DNA from: Candidatus Halomonas stercoripullorum
GTDB lineage: Bacteria; Pseudomonadota; Gammaproteobacteria; Pseudomonadales; Halomonadaceae
Length of the DNA: 11,230 nt
Direction: 5' to 3'
Assembly (NCBI GenBank): GCA_019114645.1
Contig: DXFC01000259.1
Location: forward strand, 1-11,230
This document shows positions 1 through 8,013 of the stretch, piece by piece (within the stretch, counting starts at the first letter, position 1; each line of letters starts with the position of its first letter). Below the pieces are notes generated by a model that saw only the letters and a list, made by a program, of their open reading frames with translations, ran no database searches and had not been told where the DNA came from. Position numbers and translations under genes: made by a program.

Positions 1-566
<566 letters not shown>

Positions 567-574
<8 letters not shown>

Positions 575-1619
575 CGCGTTCCCTCCCCGCCAGCCAGCCC
601 ATCACGCCGTGCTTGGCAAACAGCACCACGAACAGCAACACCAGGCCGAGGAACAGCTGCCAATACTCGGTCAGGCCGCCCAGCAGGGTCTCCATCATGA
701 CGAACAGGATGGCCCCGGCCAACGGGCCATAGAGTCGGCCCACGCCACCCAGGATCACGATCACCATCAACTCGCCGGACATATGCCAGCTAAGCATGGT
801 GGGACTGACGAAGCCGTTGAGATCGGCATACAAGGCACCGGCAAGGCCGGTAATCATCGCCGAAATGACGAAGGCCACCAGGCGGATGGGATAGGGGGCG
901 ATGCCGGCAGTGGCGAGGCGGGTGTCATTGAGCCGCGCCATGGTCAGGGCGGCACCAAAGCGAGACTTCATCAGCCGCGAGGTGAGCGCCAATGCCAGCA
1001 GCAGCCCGCCAAAGCAGATCAGGAAAAACGTCAGGGCGTTGTTGGTATCCACCACTGGCAAGCTGTTGCGCAGATAGATCGGCAAGCCGTCTTCGCCACC
1101 ATAGGTGGGCCAGGAGTTGGCGAAATAGTAGATCATCTGGGCGAACGCCAGGGTGATCATGATGAAGTAGACCCCGCTGGTGCGTAGCGAGATGGCACCG
1201 ATAGCCAGTGCCAGCAGGCCGCACAACACCATGGCCGCGAGCCCGATCAGCAGCATGCTGTCACTGCCGGGAATGGCGATGGGCCAACTGAATACCGGAG
1301 TGAAATCAAAGGCGTGGTAAGCGCTGATGCCGGCCACATAGCCGCCCAGGCCGAAGTAGGCGGCGTGACCGAAGCTGACCATGCCGCCATAGCCGATCGC
1401 CAGATTGAGGCCCACTGCCGCCATGGCGATCAGAGTGACCCGCGAAGCGAGATTGACGTAGTAGACATGGCCGAGAAAGTAGGCCACCAGCGGTGCCAGC
1501 AGCAGTGCCGCCAGCAGGCCGATTTGCACCAGCCCCTTGCGGTCATGCCAGCGGGAGGTCGTCGGTAGCCCCGGCTGAGGGGCGAGTGTGGAAGAATCAG
1601 GCTTGGTCATGGGCGGCAT
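567..1619 (-). CDS. Liv-type ABC transporter permease, LivM-like
   Basis: Inner-membrane permease of the branched-chain-amino-acid-family ABC importer, pairing with the LivH-like permease encoded just upstream. The product of 350 residues is strongly hydrophobic, with several membrane segments between about residues 30 and 340. It has the LivM hallmark GYGGMVSFGHAAYFGLGGY (76-94), a cytoplasmic loop around 220-240 that should contact the ATPase, and ILGGVGRLYGPLAGA (289-303) near the end. The N-terminal 28 residues are polar and could be partly untranslated: an alternative ATG lies at position 1610 (residue 4), and neither start has a good Shine-Dalgarno sequence. The chosen ATG overlaps the LivH-like stop by 1 nt (TGATG), which favours coupled reinitiation there. 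The gene overlaps the downstream ATPase gene by 8 nt. Family assignment is secure; substrate is inferred from context only. Confidence 0.92.
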
Positions 1620-2533
1620 CAGTCATTGGCAGTGAACAGCCCTTTGGGCTTGAAGGCGAGAATGGCCGCCATCATGATGTAAATCAGCATCGCGGCGAGG
1701 GCGGAGCCGACCCCGGCGGCTTCGGAAGGGCTCATGAACTGACGGAAAAAAGCCGGGAGGAACACCCGGCCCAGGGTATCGACCACCCCGACCAGAATGG
1801 CGCCGTAAAGCGCTCCCTTGATTGAGCCGATACCGCCGATCACGATGACCACGAAGGCGAGAATCAGCACCGGCTCACCCATGCCTACCTGTACCGACTG
1901 AAGCGCACCGACCAAAGCACCGGCCAGGCCGGCCAAAGCCGCCCCCAGGGCAAATACCAGGGTATAGAGCCGGGCGATATTGACCCCCAGCGCGCCGATC
2001 ATCTCGCGATCACTCTCACCGGCGCGGATACGCATGCCGAGCCGCGTCCGGGTAATCAGGAAGTACAGGCCCACCGCGATGGTCACGCCCACTGCGATGA
2101 TCATCAGCCGATACACGGGGTAGCGCAGTCCGCCCGGCAGGGTGACCGAGCCGGCCAGCAGCGAAGGCGGGTTGAGCCACAGCGGTGAAGAACCGAACAG
2201 CCAGCGGGTGCCTTCCGAGAAAATCAGGATCAGGGCGAAGGTCGCCAGTACCTGGTCGAGATGGGGACGGTGATAAAGTCGGCGAATCACGATCAGCTCC
2301 ACCAGCGCTCCCGTTGCGGCGGCGGCGGCGACACCCGCCGCCAGGCCGATCAGGAAAGAGCCGCTGGCGGCCGTCGCCACTGCGGTGGCGTAGGCGCCGA
2401 CCATATAGAAGGAGCCGTGGGCCAGGTTGATCAGCCCCATCACCCCGAACACCAGCGTCAGGCCACTGGCCATCAGAAACAGCATGGTGCCGAGCTGCAG
2501 ACCGTTGATCAGCTGTTCAATGAATAAGGTCAT
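1619..2533 (-). CDS. Liv-type ABC transporter permease, LivH-like
   Basis: Inner-membrane permease of the same importer. The 304 residues form about eight hydrophobic segments. The N-terminus MTLFIEQLINGLQLGTM and the motif GLTLVFGVMGLINLAHGSFYMVGAY (24-48 region) are typical LivH. The loop RLGMRIRAGESDREMIGALG (164-183) is the ATPase-contact region, and VIGGIGSIKGALYGAI (231-246) is also characteristic. The frame stays open upstream to a TTG at 2599, but I chose the ATG at 2533 because LivH proteins begin at this point and the extra 22 residues are basic and unlike the family. No clear Shine-Dalgarno precedes the ATG. The 84 nt between the binding-protein stop and this start hold two perfect hairpins, which probably lower permease expression relative to the binding protein. 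Its stop overlaps the LivM-like start by 1 nt. Confidence 0.92.
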   Translation of the reverse strand: MTLFIEQLINGLQLGTMLFLMASGLTLVFGVMGLINLAHGSFYMVGAYATAVATAASGSFLIGLAAGVAAAAATGALVELIVIRRLYHRPHLDQVLATFALILIFSEGTRWLFGSSPLWLNPPSLLAGSVTLPGGLRYPVYRLMIIAVGVTIAVGLYFLITRTRLGMRIRAGESDREMIGALGVNIARLYTLVFALGAALAGLAGALVGALQSVQVGMGEPVLILAFVVIVIGGIGSIKGALYGAILVGVVDTLGRVFLPAFFRQFMSPSEAAGVGSALAAMLIYIMMAAILAFKPKGLFTAND

Positions 2534-2559
2534 GAATCGGTAACCGCGAGATTTGAAGA

Positions 2560-2576
2560 GAGCCCGAAGTGGGCTC
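2560..2576 (-). terminator. Second, shorter hairpin before the LivH-like gene
   Basis: A perfect 6-bp inverted repeat (GAGCCC / GGGCTC) with a 5-nt loop lies 8 nt downstream, in transcription order, of the larger hairpin and 26 nt before the LivH-like ATG. It is followed by only a weak pyrimidine stretch (TCTTC). It may add to attenuation or act as an RNA-stability element. It is unlikely to be a complete terminator because the permease genes depend on read-through. Confidence 0.4.
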
Positions 2577-2583
2577 AAGAAAC

Positions 2584-2611
2584 GTCGCCGGGCCGGCAAG
2601 GGCCCGGCGAC
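2584..2611 (-). terminator. Strong GC-rich hairpin between binding-protein and permease genes (attenuator or RNA-processing element)
   Basis: A perfect 11-bp inverted repeat (GTCGCCGGGCC / GGCCCGGCGAC) with a 6-nt loop begins 6 nt after the binding-protein TAA. In the transcript it is followed by GTTTCTTG, a broken U-tract. This looks like a leaky intrinsic terminator or a 3'-end stabilising stem. Such elements after the binding-protein gene are well known in ABC importer operons, where the binding protein is needed in excess over the membrane subunits. The role here is inferred; the inverted repeat itself is directly visible. Confidence 0.6.
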
Positions 2612-2617
2612 TCACGC

Positions 2618-3763
2618 TTACATCTGGCACTGCTCGTGGTAGATGTCCTGAATGTCTTCTACCGCGATGCCCACCAGGCGGTTGGTGGGCTGGCCATCTT
2701 CACCCTCGACCACCTCGCGCACCAGGATGTCCTGGATCGGGTGGTGGTTGGGGCCGAAGCGGAACTTGCCGCGTACCGAATCGAAGTCGGCCTCGCGCAG
2801 CGCCTCACGGAAGGCGTCCTCATCGCTCGGGTGGGCTTTTTCCAGGGCGCTGAGAATCAGCAGGGCGGTATCGTAACCCTGTGCGGCATAGAGTGTCGGC
2901 GTGCGATCGTACGTCTCGCGGAAGCCGTCGACAAAGGTGTGGTTGGCTTCGTTGTCGAGGTCGTAGGCCCACAGCTAGGTGTTCATGGCACCGATGGCCG
3001 CGCTACCCACCGCCTGAATAATGATTTCGTCAAAGGAGAAGGCAGCGCCGAATATCGGCAGCTCGACCCCGGAATTCTCCCACTGCTTCATGAACGAGAT
3101 ACCCATGCCGCCGGGCAGGAAGAAGAACACGCTATCGGCATCGCTGGCACGAATCTGGGCGATCTCGGCGGCGTAGTCGGTCTGGCCCATCTGGGTGTAG
3201 ATTTCGTCGACCACGTCACTTTCATAGAGGTGCTTGAAGCCGGCCAGGGCGTCGGTACCGGCGGGGTAGTTGGGTGCCATCAGGATCGGGCGCTCGAACC
3301 CCTGCTCACGCATGTAAGCCCCCATGGCACCATGCATGTTGTCGTTCTGGTAGGCCACGTTGAAGTAGTTTTCATGACACATGCGTCCGGCCAGATCGGA
3401 AGGACCGGCGTTGGGCGACAGGTAGAAAGTCCCCTGGCGTGTGGCGGCAGGAACCACGGCCATGGCCAGGTTGGACCAGATGATACCGGTCAGGATATCG
3501 ACGTTGTCGCGCTGCATGAACTCGTTGGCCAGGTTGCGCGCCAGGTCGGGCCGGTTGGCGTCGTCCTGAATCAACACTTCGATATCGTCGCGCCCCGAGC
3601 GCTCGATGGCGAGCATGAAGCCGTCGCGCACGTCGACACCCAGATGCGAACCGCCGCCGGAAAGCGTGGTGATCATGCCGATCTTGACCTCTTCCGCCTG
3701 AGCCACTGCCGTCATGGCGGTGGTCAGCAGCAGGCCAAGGCCGATATTTGCGAATTTTTTCAT
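2618..3763 (-). pseudogene. Liv-family periplasmic substrate-binding protein, interrupted by an in-frame TAG
   Basis: Periplasmic binding protein (type 1 fold, LivJ/LivK-like family) expected to capture the transporter's ligand. A signal peptide spans residues 1-23 (MKK, a hydrophobic core, then a cut after AQA), and the mature protein begins EEVKIGMITTLSGGG. Codon 263 (2975-2977) is TAG. With no frame change the sequence continues for 118 codons to TAA at 2618-2620, and this tail is plainly family-like: WAYDLDNEAN, LYAAQGYDTALLIL, FRFGPNHHPIQDILVREV. Read through, the length is 381 residues, normal for the family. The truncated 262-residue product would lose part of both lobes and probably would not fold or bind. 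An AGAGGGA Shine-Dalgarno sits 7 nt before the ATG. The mature protein is rich in Asp and Glu. A recent nonsense mutation, a sequencing error or amber suppression would all fit; the rest of the gene shows no decay. Confidence 0.88.
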
Positions 3764-3844
3764 GGGGGATTCCCTCTTGTTTTCGGTTGTTCTTTGTACA
3801 GCGTTTCCCTGGTACTGGTTAACGGCCAGTGCTTGTCTGGCGGG
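3764..3844 (-). other. 81-nt gap between CoA ligase and binding-protein genes
   Basis: This gap holds the binding-protein Shine-Dalgarno (AGAGGGA, 3771-3777) and a weak imperfect stem (ACTGG / CCAGT, 3814-3818 with 3826-3830) that lacks a T-run. A possible internal promoter start is TTGACC (3843-3848) overlapping the ligase stop, but I see no convincing -10 at the right distance. There is no terminator, so the transporter genes can be transcribed together with the catabolic genes. Confidence 0.35.
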
Positions 3845-5476
3845 TCAATCGGAATAAAACTCCTGGCGCAGCCGAAAGCGCTGCACCTTGCCGGTTGCCG
3901 TCTTCGGCAGTGCCTCGACGAAGCGAATCGAACGCGGGTACTTGTAGGGCGCGATACGCTGCTTGACGAAGCGCTGCAACTCCTCAACGCACTCCGCGCC
4001 GGGCTCGACACCCACCGACAGTACCACGAAGGCCTCGACGATCTGCCCACGCTGGGCATTCGGTGCCCCGATCACGGCACATTCCGCCACCGATTCGTGG
4101 GCCAGCAAGGCGGCTTCCACCTCAGGGCCGGCAATGTTGTACCCTGCCGAGACGATCATGTCATCGCTGCGCGCGGCAAAGTGGAAGTAACCCGCCTCGT
4201 CCTGATAGAAGGCGTCGCCGGTGAGATTCCAGCCCTGCTGCACGTAATTCTTCTGGCGCGCATCGGCCAGATAGCGACAGCCGGTAGGGCCGCGCACTGC
4301 CAGGCGGCCTATCTCGCCACGCGGCACTTCCTTCATTTCGCCATCGACGATCATGGCTTCATAGCCCGCTACCGGCCTGCCGGTACAGGCCGGATGGTGA
4401 TCGTCGAGGCGATTGGAGATAAAGATGTGCAACATTTCGGTGGCGCCGATACCGTCCAGAATCGGTGTGCCGGTCTTGTTGATCCAGTCGTGATAGATCG
4501 GGGCCGGCAACGTTTCCCCTGCTGATACCGCCACGCGCAGGCTGGCGAGTTCGCGCTCGCTGGTCTGGGTTGCCAACATGGTGCGATAGGCGGTGGGCGC
4601 GGTAAATACGACGGTGGCCTTATGCGTGTGGATAATGTCCATCATGTTGGGGGGCGTGGCCTTCTCCAACAACACCGCGCTGGCGCCGAAGCGCAGGGGG
4701 AAAATCGCCAGGCCACCCAGGCCGAAAGTGAAGGCGAGCGGCGGGGAGCCGACAAAGACGTCATCCGGGGTGACTTGCAGGACCTCGCGGGCGTAGCCAT
4801 CGGCTATGATCAGCAAATCGCGATGAAAGTGGGCCGTGGCCTTGGGGTTGCCGGTCGTGCCGGAGGTAAAGCCGAGCAGGGCGACATCGTCGGCCGCTGT
4901 GGGCACCGCAGTGAAAGCGCCCGGTTTTTCCAGGGCCATCCGGTCGAGTTCGGCGTCGTGGTTGGCGGTGCCGTCAAAGCCCACCACCCGCTGCAACATG
5001 GTACTGGTGTCCGCCGCGCAGGTCTCAAGCTCGTCGAGCAGGCGGGTGTCACATAGCGCCAGCGTTATCTCGGCCTTGTCGATAATCTGGGTCAGCTCGC
5101 CGGCGCGCAGCATCGGCATGGTGTTGACCACCACTGCGCCGGCCTTGGTGGCGGCCAGCCAGCAGGCCACCATGGCCGGATTGTTGGCCGAGCGGATCAA
5201 CACCCGGTTACCGGGCCGGACACCCAGCTCGTCGACCAGCACATGGGCCAGGCGGTTGGTCCACTCGGCCAGCTCGCGGTAACTGCGGCGGCGGCCATTG
5301 CCGACCAGTGCCACGCGCTCGCCATGGCCCCGCTCGACCCAGTGGTCGGTAAGTTCCACCGCAGCGTTGAGCCGTGCGGGGTAGTCGAAGCCATTGAGCC
5401 GAAGCTCGGGCCACTGGGAGGCGGGCGGCAAGTGATCCCGCGTGAAGGTATCGGCGTGGGCCGACGAGTTGGGCAT
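3845..5476 (-). CDS. abmG: Aromatic acid-CoA ligase, 2-aminobenzoate/benzoate-CoA ligase type
   Basis: AMP-forming acyl/aryl-CoA synthetase that would activate an aromatic acid with ATP and CoA in the cytoplasm, the entry step of the pathway. Residue positions below count from the ATG at 5482, two residues upstream of the chosen start. Seen in order: the phosphate loop TSGTTGNPK (206-214), the adenine-binding GIGATEM (344-350), TGD (421-423), SAGYNI (445-450) and the C-terminal PKTATGK with the catalytic lysine (532). I chose the ATG at 5476 over 5482 because GGAGG (5483-5487) abuts the upstream ATG with no spacing but sits 6 nt from the second. The length of 543 residues is normal for benzoate- and 2-aminobenzoate-CoA ligases. 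Specificity for 2-aminobenzoate is inferred from the anthraniloyl-CoA monooxygenase-like gene in the same operon; benzoate or salicylate remain possible. The symbol follows the Azoarcus evansii naming as I recall it. Confidence 0.85.
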   Translation of the reverse strand: MPNSSAHADTFTRDHLPPASQWPELRLNGFDYPARLNAAVELTDHWVERGHGERVALVGNGRRRSYRELAEWTNRLAHVLVDELGVRPGNRVLIRSANNPAMVACWLAATKAGAVVVNTMPMLRAGELTQIIDKAEITLALCDTRLLDELETCAADTSTMLQRVVGFDGTANHDAELDRMALEKPGAFTAVPTAADDVALLGFTSGTTGNPKATAHFHRDLLIIADGYAREVLQVTPDDVFVGSPPLAFTFGLGGLAIFPLRFGASAVLLEKATPPNMMDIIHTHKATVVFTAPTAYRTMLATQTSERELASLRVAVSAGETLPAPIYHDWINKTGTPILDGIGATEMLHIFISNRLDDHHPACTGRPVAGYEAMIVDGEMKEVPRGEIGRLAVRGPTGCRYLADARQKNYVQQGWNLTGDAFYQDEAGYFHFAARSDDMIVSAGYNIAGPEVEAALLAHESVAECAVIGAPNAQRGQIVEAFVVLSVGVEPGAECVEELQRFVKQRIAPYKYPRSIRFVEALPKTATGKVQRFRLRQEFYSD

Positions 5477-5482
5477 GACCAT

Positions 5483-5487
5483 CCTCC
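5483..5487 (-). promoter_or_regulatory. Shine-Dalgarno of the CoA ligase gene (decides the start)
   Basis: GGAGG on the minus strand lies directly against the ATG at 5482 but exactly 6 nt before the in-frame ATG at 5476, which makes 5476 the likely start. Confidence 0.7.
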
Positions 5488-5573
5488 GTACGTCTGTTGT
5501 TATTGTTCGGCGCTGGCGCGTCGACAGGGAATACGGTCTGGCATATCGCTATCAAGCTAGGGTGTTAAGCGTT
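5488..5573 (-). other. Gap between acyl-CoA dehydrogenase and ligase genes
   Basis: The gap between the dehydrogenase stop and the ligase start is 97 nt in all. I found no hairpin with a T-run and no convincing promoter: a TTGATA at 5550-5555 has only a poor -10 match downstream. The palindrome cluster seen upstream of the first gene is not repeated here. The ligase is therefore probably transcribed by read-through, though a weak internal promoter cannot be excluded. Confidence 0.35.
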
Positions 5574-6707
5574 TTACGATTGCGTCAGCACGCTGCGCGC
5601 AATGACGACTTTCTGCACCTCCGAAGCGCCTTCATAAATGCGCAGGGCGCGAATCTCGCGATACAAACTCTCGATAATGTGACCCTTGCGCACGCCGTCA
5701 CCGCCGTGCAGCTGCACTGCCTTGTCGATTACCTGCTGGGCACGGTCGGTGGCGAAGAGTTTGGCCATGGCCGCCTCGCGGGTAACACGTTCGGCACCCT
5801 GGTCCTTGGTCCAGGCAGCCCGGTAGACCAAGAGGGCGGCGGCATCCACATCGAGGGCCATTTCGGCCAACTGGCCTTGCACCAGTTGCAGGTCGGCCAG
5901 GCTGGCACCGAACAGTTCGCGGCTGTTGGCGCGGGCAAGCGACTCATCCAGGGCGCGACGGGCGAAACCCAGGGCGGCGGCACCCACGGTGGAACGAAAT
6001 ACGTCGAGCACCGCCATGGCGATGCGAAAGCCCTGGCCGGGTTGGCCGATCATGGCGCTGTGCGGCAGGCGCATGTCATTGAAACCAAGCCGTGCCAGCG
6101 GATGCGGCGAAATCGTTTCCAGCCGCTCACGAATTTCAAGGCCGGGTGTGTCCGCCGGTACCAGAAAGCAGGAGAGCCCCTTGGCCCCCGGGGCCTCACC
6201 GGTGCGCGCAAACACGGTGTAGAAATCGGCGATCCCACCGTTGGAGATCCAGGTCTTTTCGCCGTTGAGACGATACCCGTCGCCATCGCGCTCGGCGGTG
6301 GTATCCAGCTGGGCCACATCGGAGCCCGAGCGTGGCTCGGTCAGGGCGAAGGCGGCCAGCGCCTCGCCGCGGCGGGTCTTCTCCAGCCATTGCTGCTGCT
6401 CGGCATTACCGAACAGGCTGATGGCGCCACTGCCCAGCCCCTGCATGGCGAAGGCGAAATCGGCCAGGCCGTCGTGGCGAGCCAGGGTCTCGCGGGCCAG
6501 GCACAGGCTGCGTACATCGATGTCAGCGCCGGCGGTACCTTCCAGCAGCCCCGCCGCGCCCAGGTCGCGTACCAGCTGGATACAGGTGGCATCGACATCG
6601 CGGTGGCCACGCGGCAATTCCCTCGCGCACCAGCTCTCCAGCCGCTGTGCCAGCTCGCGATGCTGCGGCGCAAAGAAGGGCCAGTGAAGAAAGCTCGTAT
6701 CGCTCAT
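5574..6707 (-). CDS. Acyl-CoA dehydrogenase family protein
   Basis: FAD-dependent acyl-CoA dehydrogenase of 377 residues, a full-length single-domain member. It would introduce or remove a double bond next to the CoA thioester in an alicyclic or opened-ring intermediate and pass electrons to ETF. Visible motifs are AFALTEPRSGSDV (119-131, substrate/FAD signature), KTWISNGGIADFY (151-163), QLHGGDGV (332-339) and RIYEGASEVQK (356-366), in which E359 aligns with the catalytic glutamate of the short/medium-chain family. The ATG at 6707 is used: its TGATG overlap joins it to the upstream crotonase stop, and GAGGGGG lies 4 nt before it. A TTG one codon upstream is not needed. An acyl-CoA dehydrogenase is also part of the published Azoarcus evansii 2-aminobenzoate clusters, which supports the pathway role. 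The exact substrate cannot be told from sequence. Confidence 0.93.
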   Translation of the reverse strand: MSDTSFLHWPFFAPQHRELAQRLESWCARELPRGHRDVDATCIQLVRDLGAAGLLEGTAGADIDVRSLCLARETLARHDGLADFAFAMQGLGSGAISLFGNAEQQQWLEKTRRGEALAAFALTEPRSGSDVAQLDTTAERDGDGYRLNGEKTWISNGGIADFYTVFARTGEAPGAKGLSCFLVPADTPGLEIRERLETISPHPLARLGFNDMRLPHSAMIGQPGQGFRIAMAVLDVFRSTVGAAALGFARRALDESLARANSRELFGASLADLQLVQGQLAEMALDVDAAALLVYRAAWTKDQGAERVTREAAMAKLFATDRAQQVIDKAVQLHGGDGVRKGHIIESLYREIRALRIYEGASEVQKVVIARSVLTQS

Positions 6708-7516
6708 CAATCCCCCTCGAAGACCGGTTTTTGCTTGGCGGCAAAGGCGCGATAGGCGCGCTCGAAGTCCCGGGTCTGCATGCAGATCGCCTGGGCCTGG
6801 GCTTCAGCCTCGATTGCCTGCTCCAGGCTCATCGACCACTCCTGGTTGAGCTGGGTCTTGGTGATACCGTGGGCGAAGGTAGGACCCTTGGCCAGGCGGG
6901 TAGCGTAGGCGAGGGCTTCGGCTTCCAGGGCCTCGGCATCCACCAGGCGGTTATAAAAGCCCCACTGGTACCCTTCTTCGGCGCTCATGCTGCGCCCGCT
7001 GTAGAGCAAGTCGGCAGCGCGGCCCTGGCCGATCAGGCGTGGCAGCATGGCGCAAGCGCCCATGTCGCAGCCGGCGAGCCCAACCCGGGTAAACAGGAAC
7101 GCGGTACTGGCCTGGGGAGTGGCAAAGCGGATATCCGAGGCCATGGCGATGATGGCACCTGCGCCCACACAGATGCCGTCTACCGCGCTGATCACCGGCT
7201 TGGTGCACTGAATCATCGCCTTGACCAGGTCGCCGGTCATGCGGGTGAACTCCAGCAGCCCCTTCATGTCGCGTTCGACCAGGGGAGCGATGATCTCGTG
7301 CACGTCGCCGCCGGAGCAGAAGTTGCCGCCATGGGAGGCGAATACCACCGCCTTGACGTCCTCGGCATAAACCAGGTCGCGGAAGGTATCGCGTAGTTCG
7401 GCATAGCTGTCGAAAGTGAGCGGGTTCTTGCGCTCGGGGCGGTTCAGGCGGATGACCGCCACCTCACCCTCCATCTGCCACAGGAAATGACGCGGTTTAA
7501 TATCGGCCAGGTGCAT
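6707..7516 (-). CDS. Crotonase (enoyl-CoA hydratase/isomerase) family protein
   Basis: Crotonase-fold enzyme of 269 residues acting on a CoA thioester in the cytoplasm. The oxyanion-hole segments are present: NFCSGGDV (65-72) and ICVGAGAIIAMASD (115-128). By eye alignment to rat enoyl-CoA hydratase, the position of Glu144 is an isoleucine or neighbour in AGAIIA, and the Glu164 position falls in FLFTR, so both hydratase glutamates appear absent. D151 in GLAGCDMGA lies where dienoyl-CoA isomerase carries a catalytic aspartate, so a plain hydratase is uncertain. Isomerisation, or water addition that leads to ring opening of a cyclic oxo-acyl-CoA, are alternatives. The start ATG overlaps the MarR stop by 1 nt (TAATG) and a GGAGAG lies about 8 nt upstream. 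The stop overlaps the dehydrogenase ATG. Family certain, reaction not. Confidence 0.9.
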   Translation of the reverse strand: MHLADIKPRHFLWQMEGEVAVIRLNRPERKNPLTFDSYAELRDTFRDLVYAEDVKAVVFASHGGNFCSGGDVHEIIAPLVERDMKGLLEFTRMTGDLVKAMIQCTKPVISAVDGICVGAGAIIAMASDIRFATPQASTAFLFTRVGLAGCDMGACAMLPRLIGQGRAADLLYSGRSMSAEEGYQWGFYNRLVDAEALEAEALAYATRLAKGPTFAHGITKTQLNQEWSMSLEQAIEAEAQAQAICMQTRDFERAYRAFAAKQKPVFEGD

Positions 7517-8013
7517 TATGATTGCTCTCCGGTGGTTGCCGGCAAGCGGTGCAGCAGCTCGCCGATATGGTGGGCTTCTTCCCGGCTGACGCCTTCCAGC
7601 AGTTCATCCACCCAGTGTTCATGGGCTTGCGCCATGCGAGTGAAGGTGTCGCGCCCGGCCGGGGTCAGGTGGACCCGGGTGGCGCGGCGGTCGCTTTCGA
7701 TCGCGCTGCGCTCCACCAGGCCGTCCTCGGCCAGGCGGTCGACGATGCCGGTAACGTTGCCGTTGGAGACCCGCAGGCGTCGTGAAAGCTCGTTCATTTT
7801 CAGCCCCTCCCGCTCGCTGGAGAGGGCCGCCATCACATCGAAACGTGGCAGGGTGGAGTCGTACTCCACGCGCAGCCGCTCACGCAGAGCCGCTTCGACC
7901 TGACGTGTCACCCGCAGCATGCGCAGCCACAAGCGCAGGCGCTCCTTGCTCAAGTCCTCCTGGCTCACATGCGCTTCAACTGAAGCCTGTGGCCGCAACA
8001 GCGGTGTGCTCAT
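7516..8013 (-). CDS. MarR-family transcriptional regulator
   Basis: Winged helix-turn-helix regulator of 165 residues that should act as a dimer. The N-terminal helices (about 19-50) lead into the DNA-binding domain: LKMNELSRRLRVSNGNVTGI (71-90), then VDRLAEDGLVERSAIESDRRATRVHLT, with the wing motif DRR at 108-110. The C-terminal helices complete the dimer interface. I chose the ATG at 8013 because GGGAGG (8020-8025) lies 6 nt upstream and the ATG overlaps the SDR stop as ATGA. The frame is open further back to a GTG at 8079, but that would add a segment unlike the family. MarR proteins in aromatic-CoA operons (for example BadR, HcaR-like and FerR-like regulators) often release DNA on binding the pathway's CoA thioester, and I infer the same here. 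The likely target is the palindrome cluster upstream of the first gene, giving autoregulation. Confidence 0.92.
   Translation of the reverse strand: MSTPLLRPQASVEAHVSQEDLSKERLRLWLRMLRVTRQVEAALRERLRVEYDSTLPRFDVMAALSSEREGLKMNELSRRLRVSNGNVTGIVDRLAEDGLVERSAIESDRRATRVHLTPAGRDTFTRMAQAHEHWVDELLEGVSREEAHHIGELLHRLPATTGEQS

Noticed and set aside
2534..2599. N-terminal extension of the LivH-like protein from a TTG at 2599
   Set aside because: It would translate through part of the hairpin region and add a basic leader unlike LivH proteins, which start at the MTLFIEQ position.
3814..3830. ACTGG / CCAGT stem as a terminator after the ligase gene
   Set aside because: Only 5 bp with no following T-run; too weak for an intrinsic terminator.
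2636..4525. 629-codon open frame on the plus strand opposite the binding-protein and ligase genes
   Set aside because: It is antisense to two genes with clear family motifs, its protein has no recognisable motif, and long antisense frames are common in high-GC coding DNA.
5528..5555. Possible internal promoter TTGATA with TATTCC before the ligase gene
   Set aside because: The -10 matches only half of the consensus and the spacing is 16 nt; not better than chance.
5442..6755. 437-codon plus-strand open frame opposite the acyl-CoA dehydrogenase
   Set aside because: A shadow of a well-supported dehydrogenase gene; low-complexity composition and no family features.
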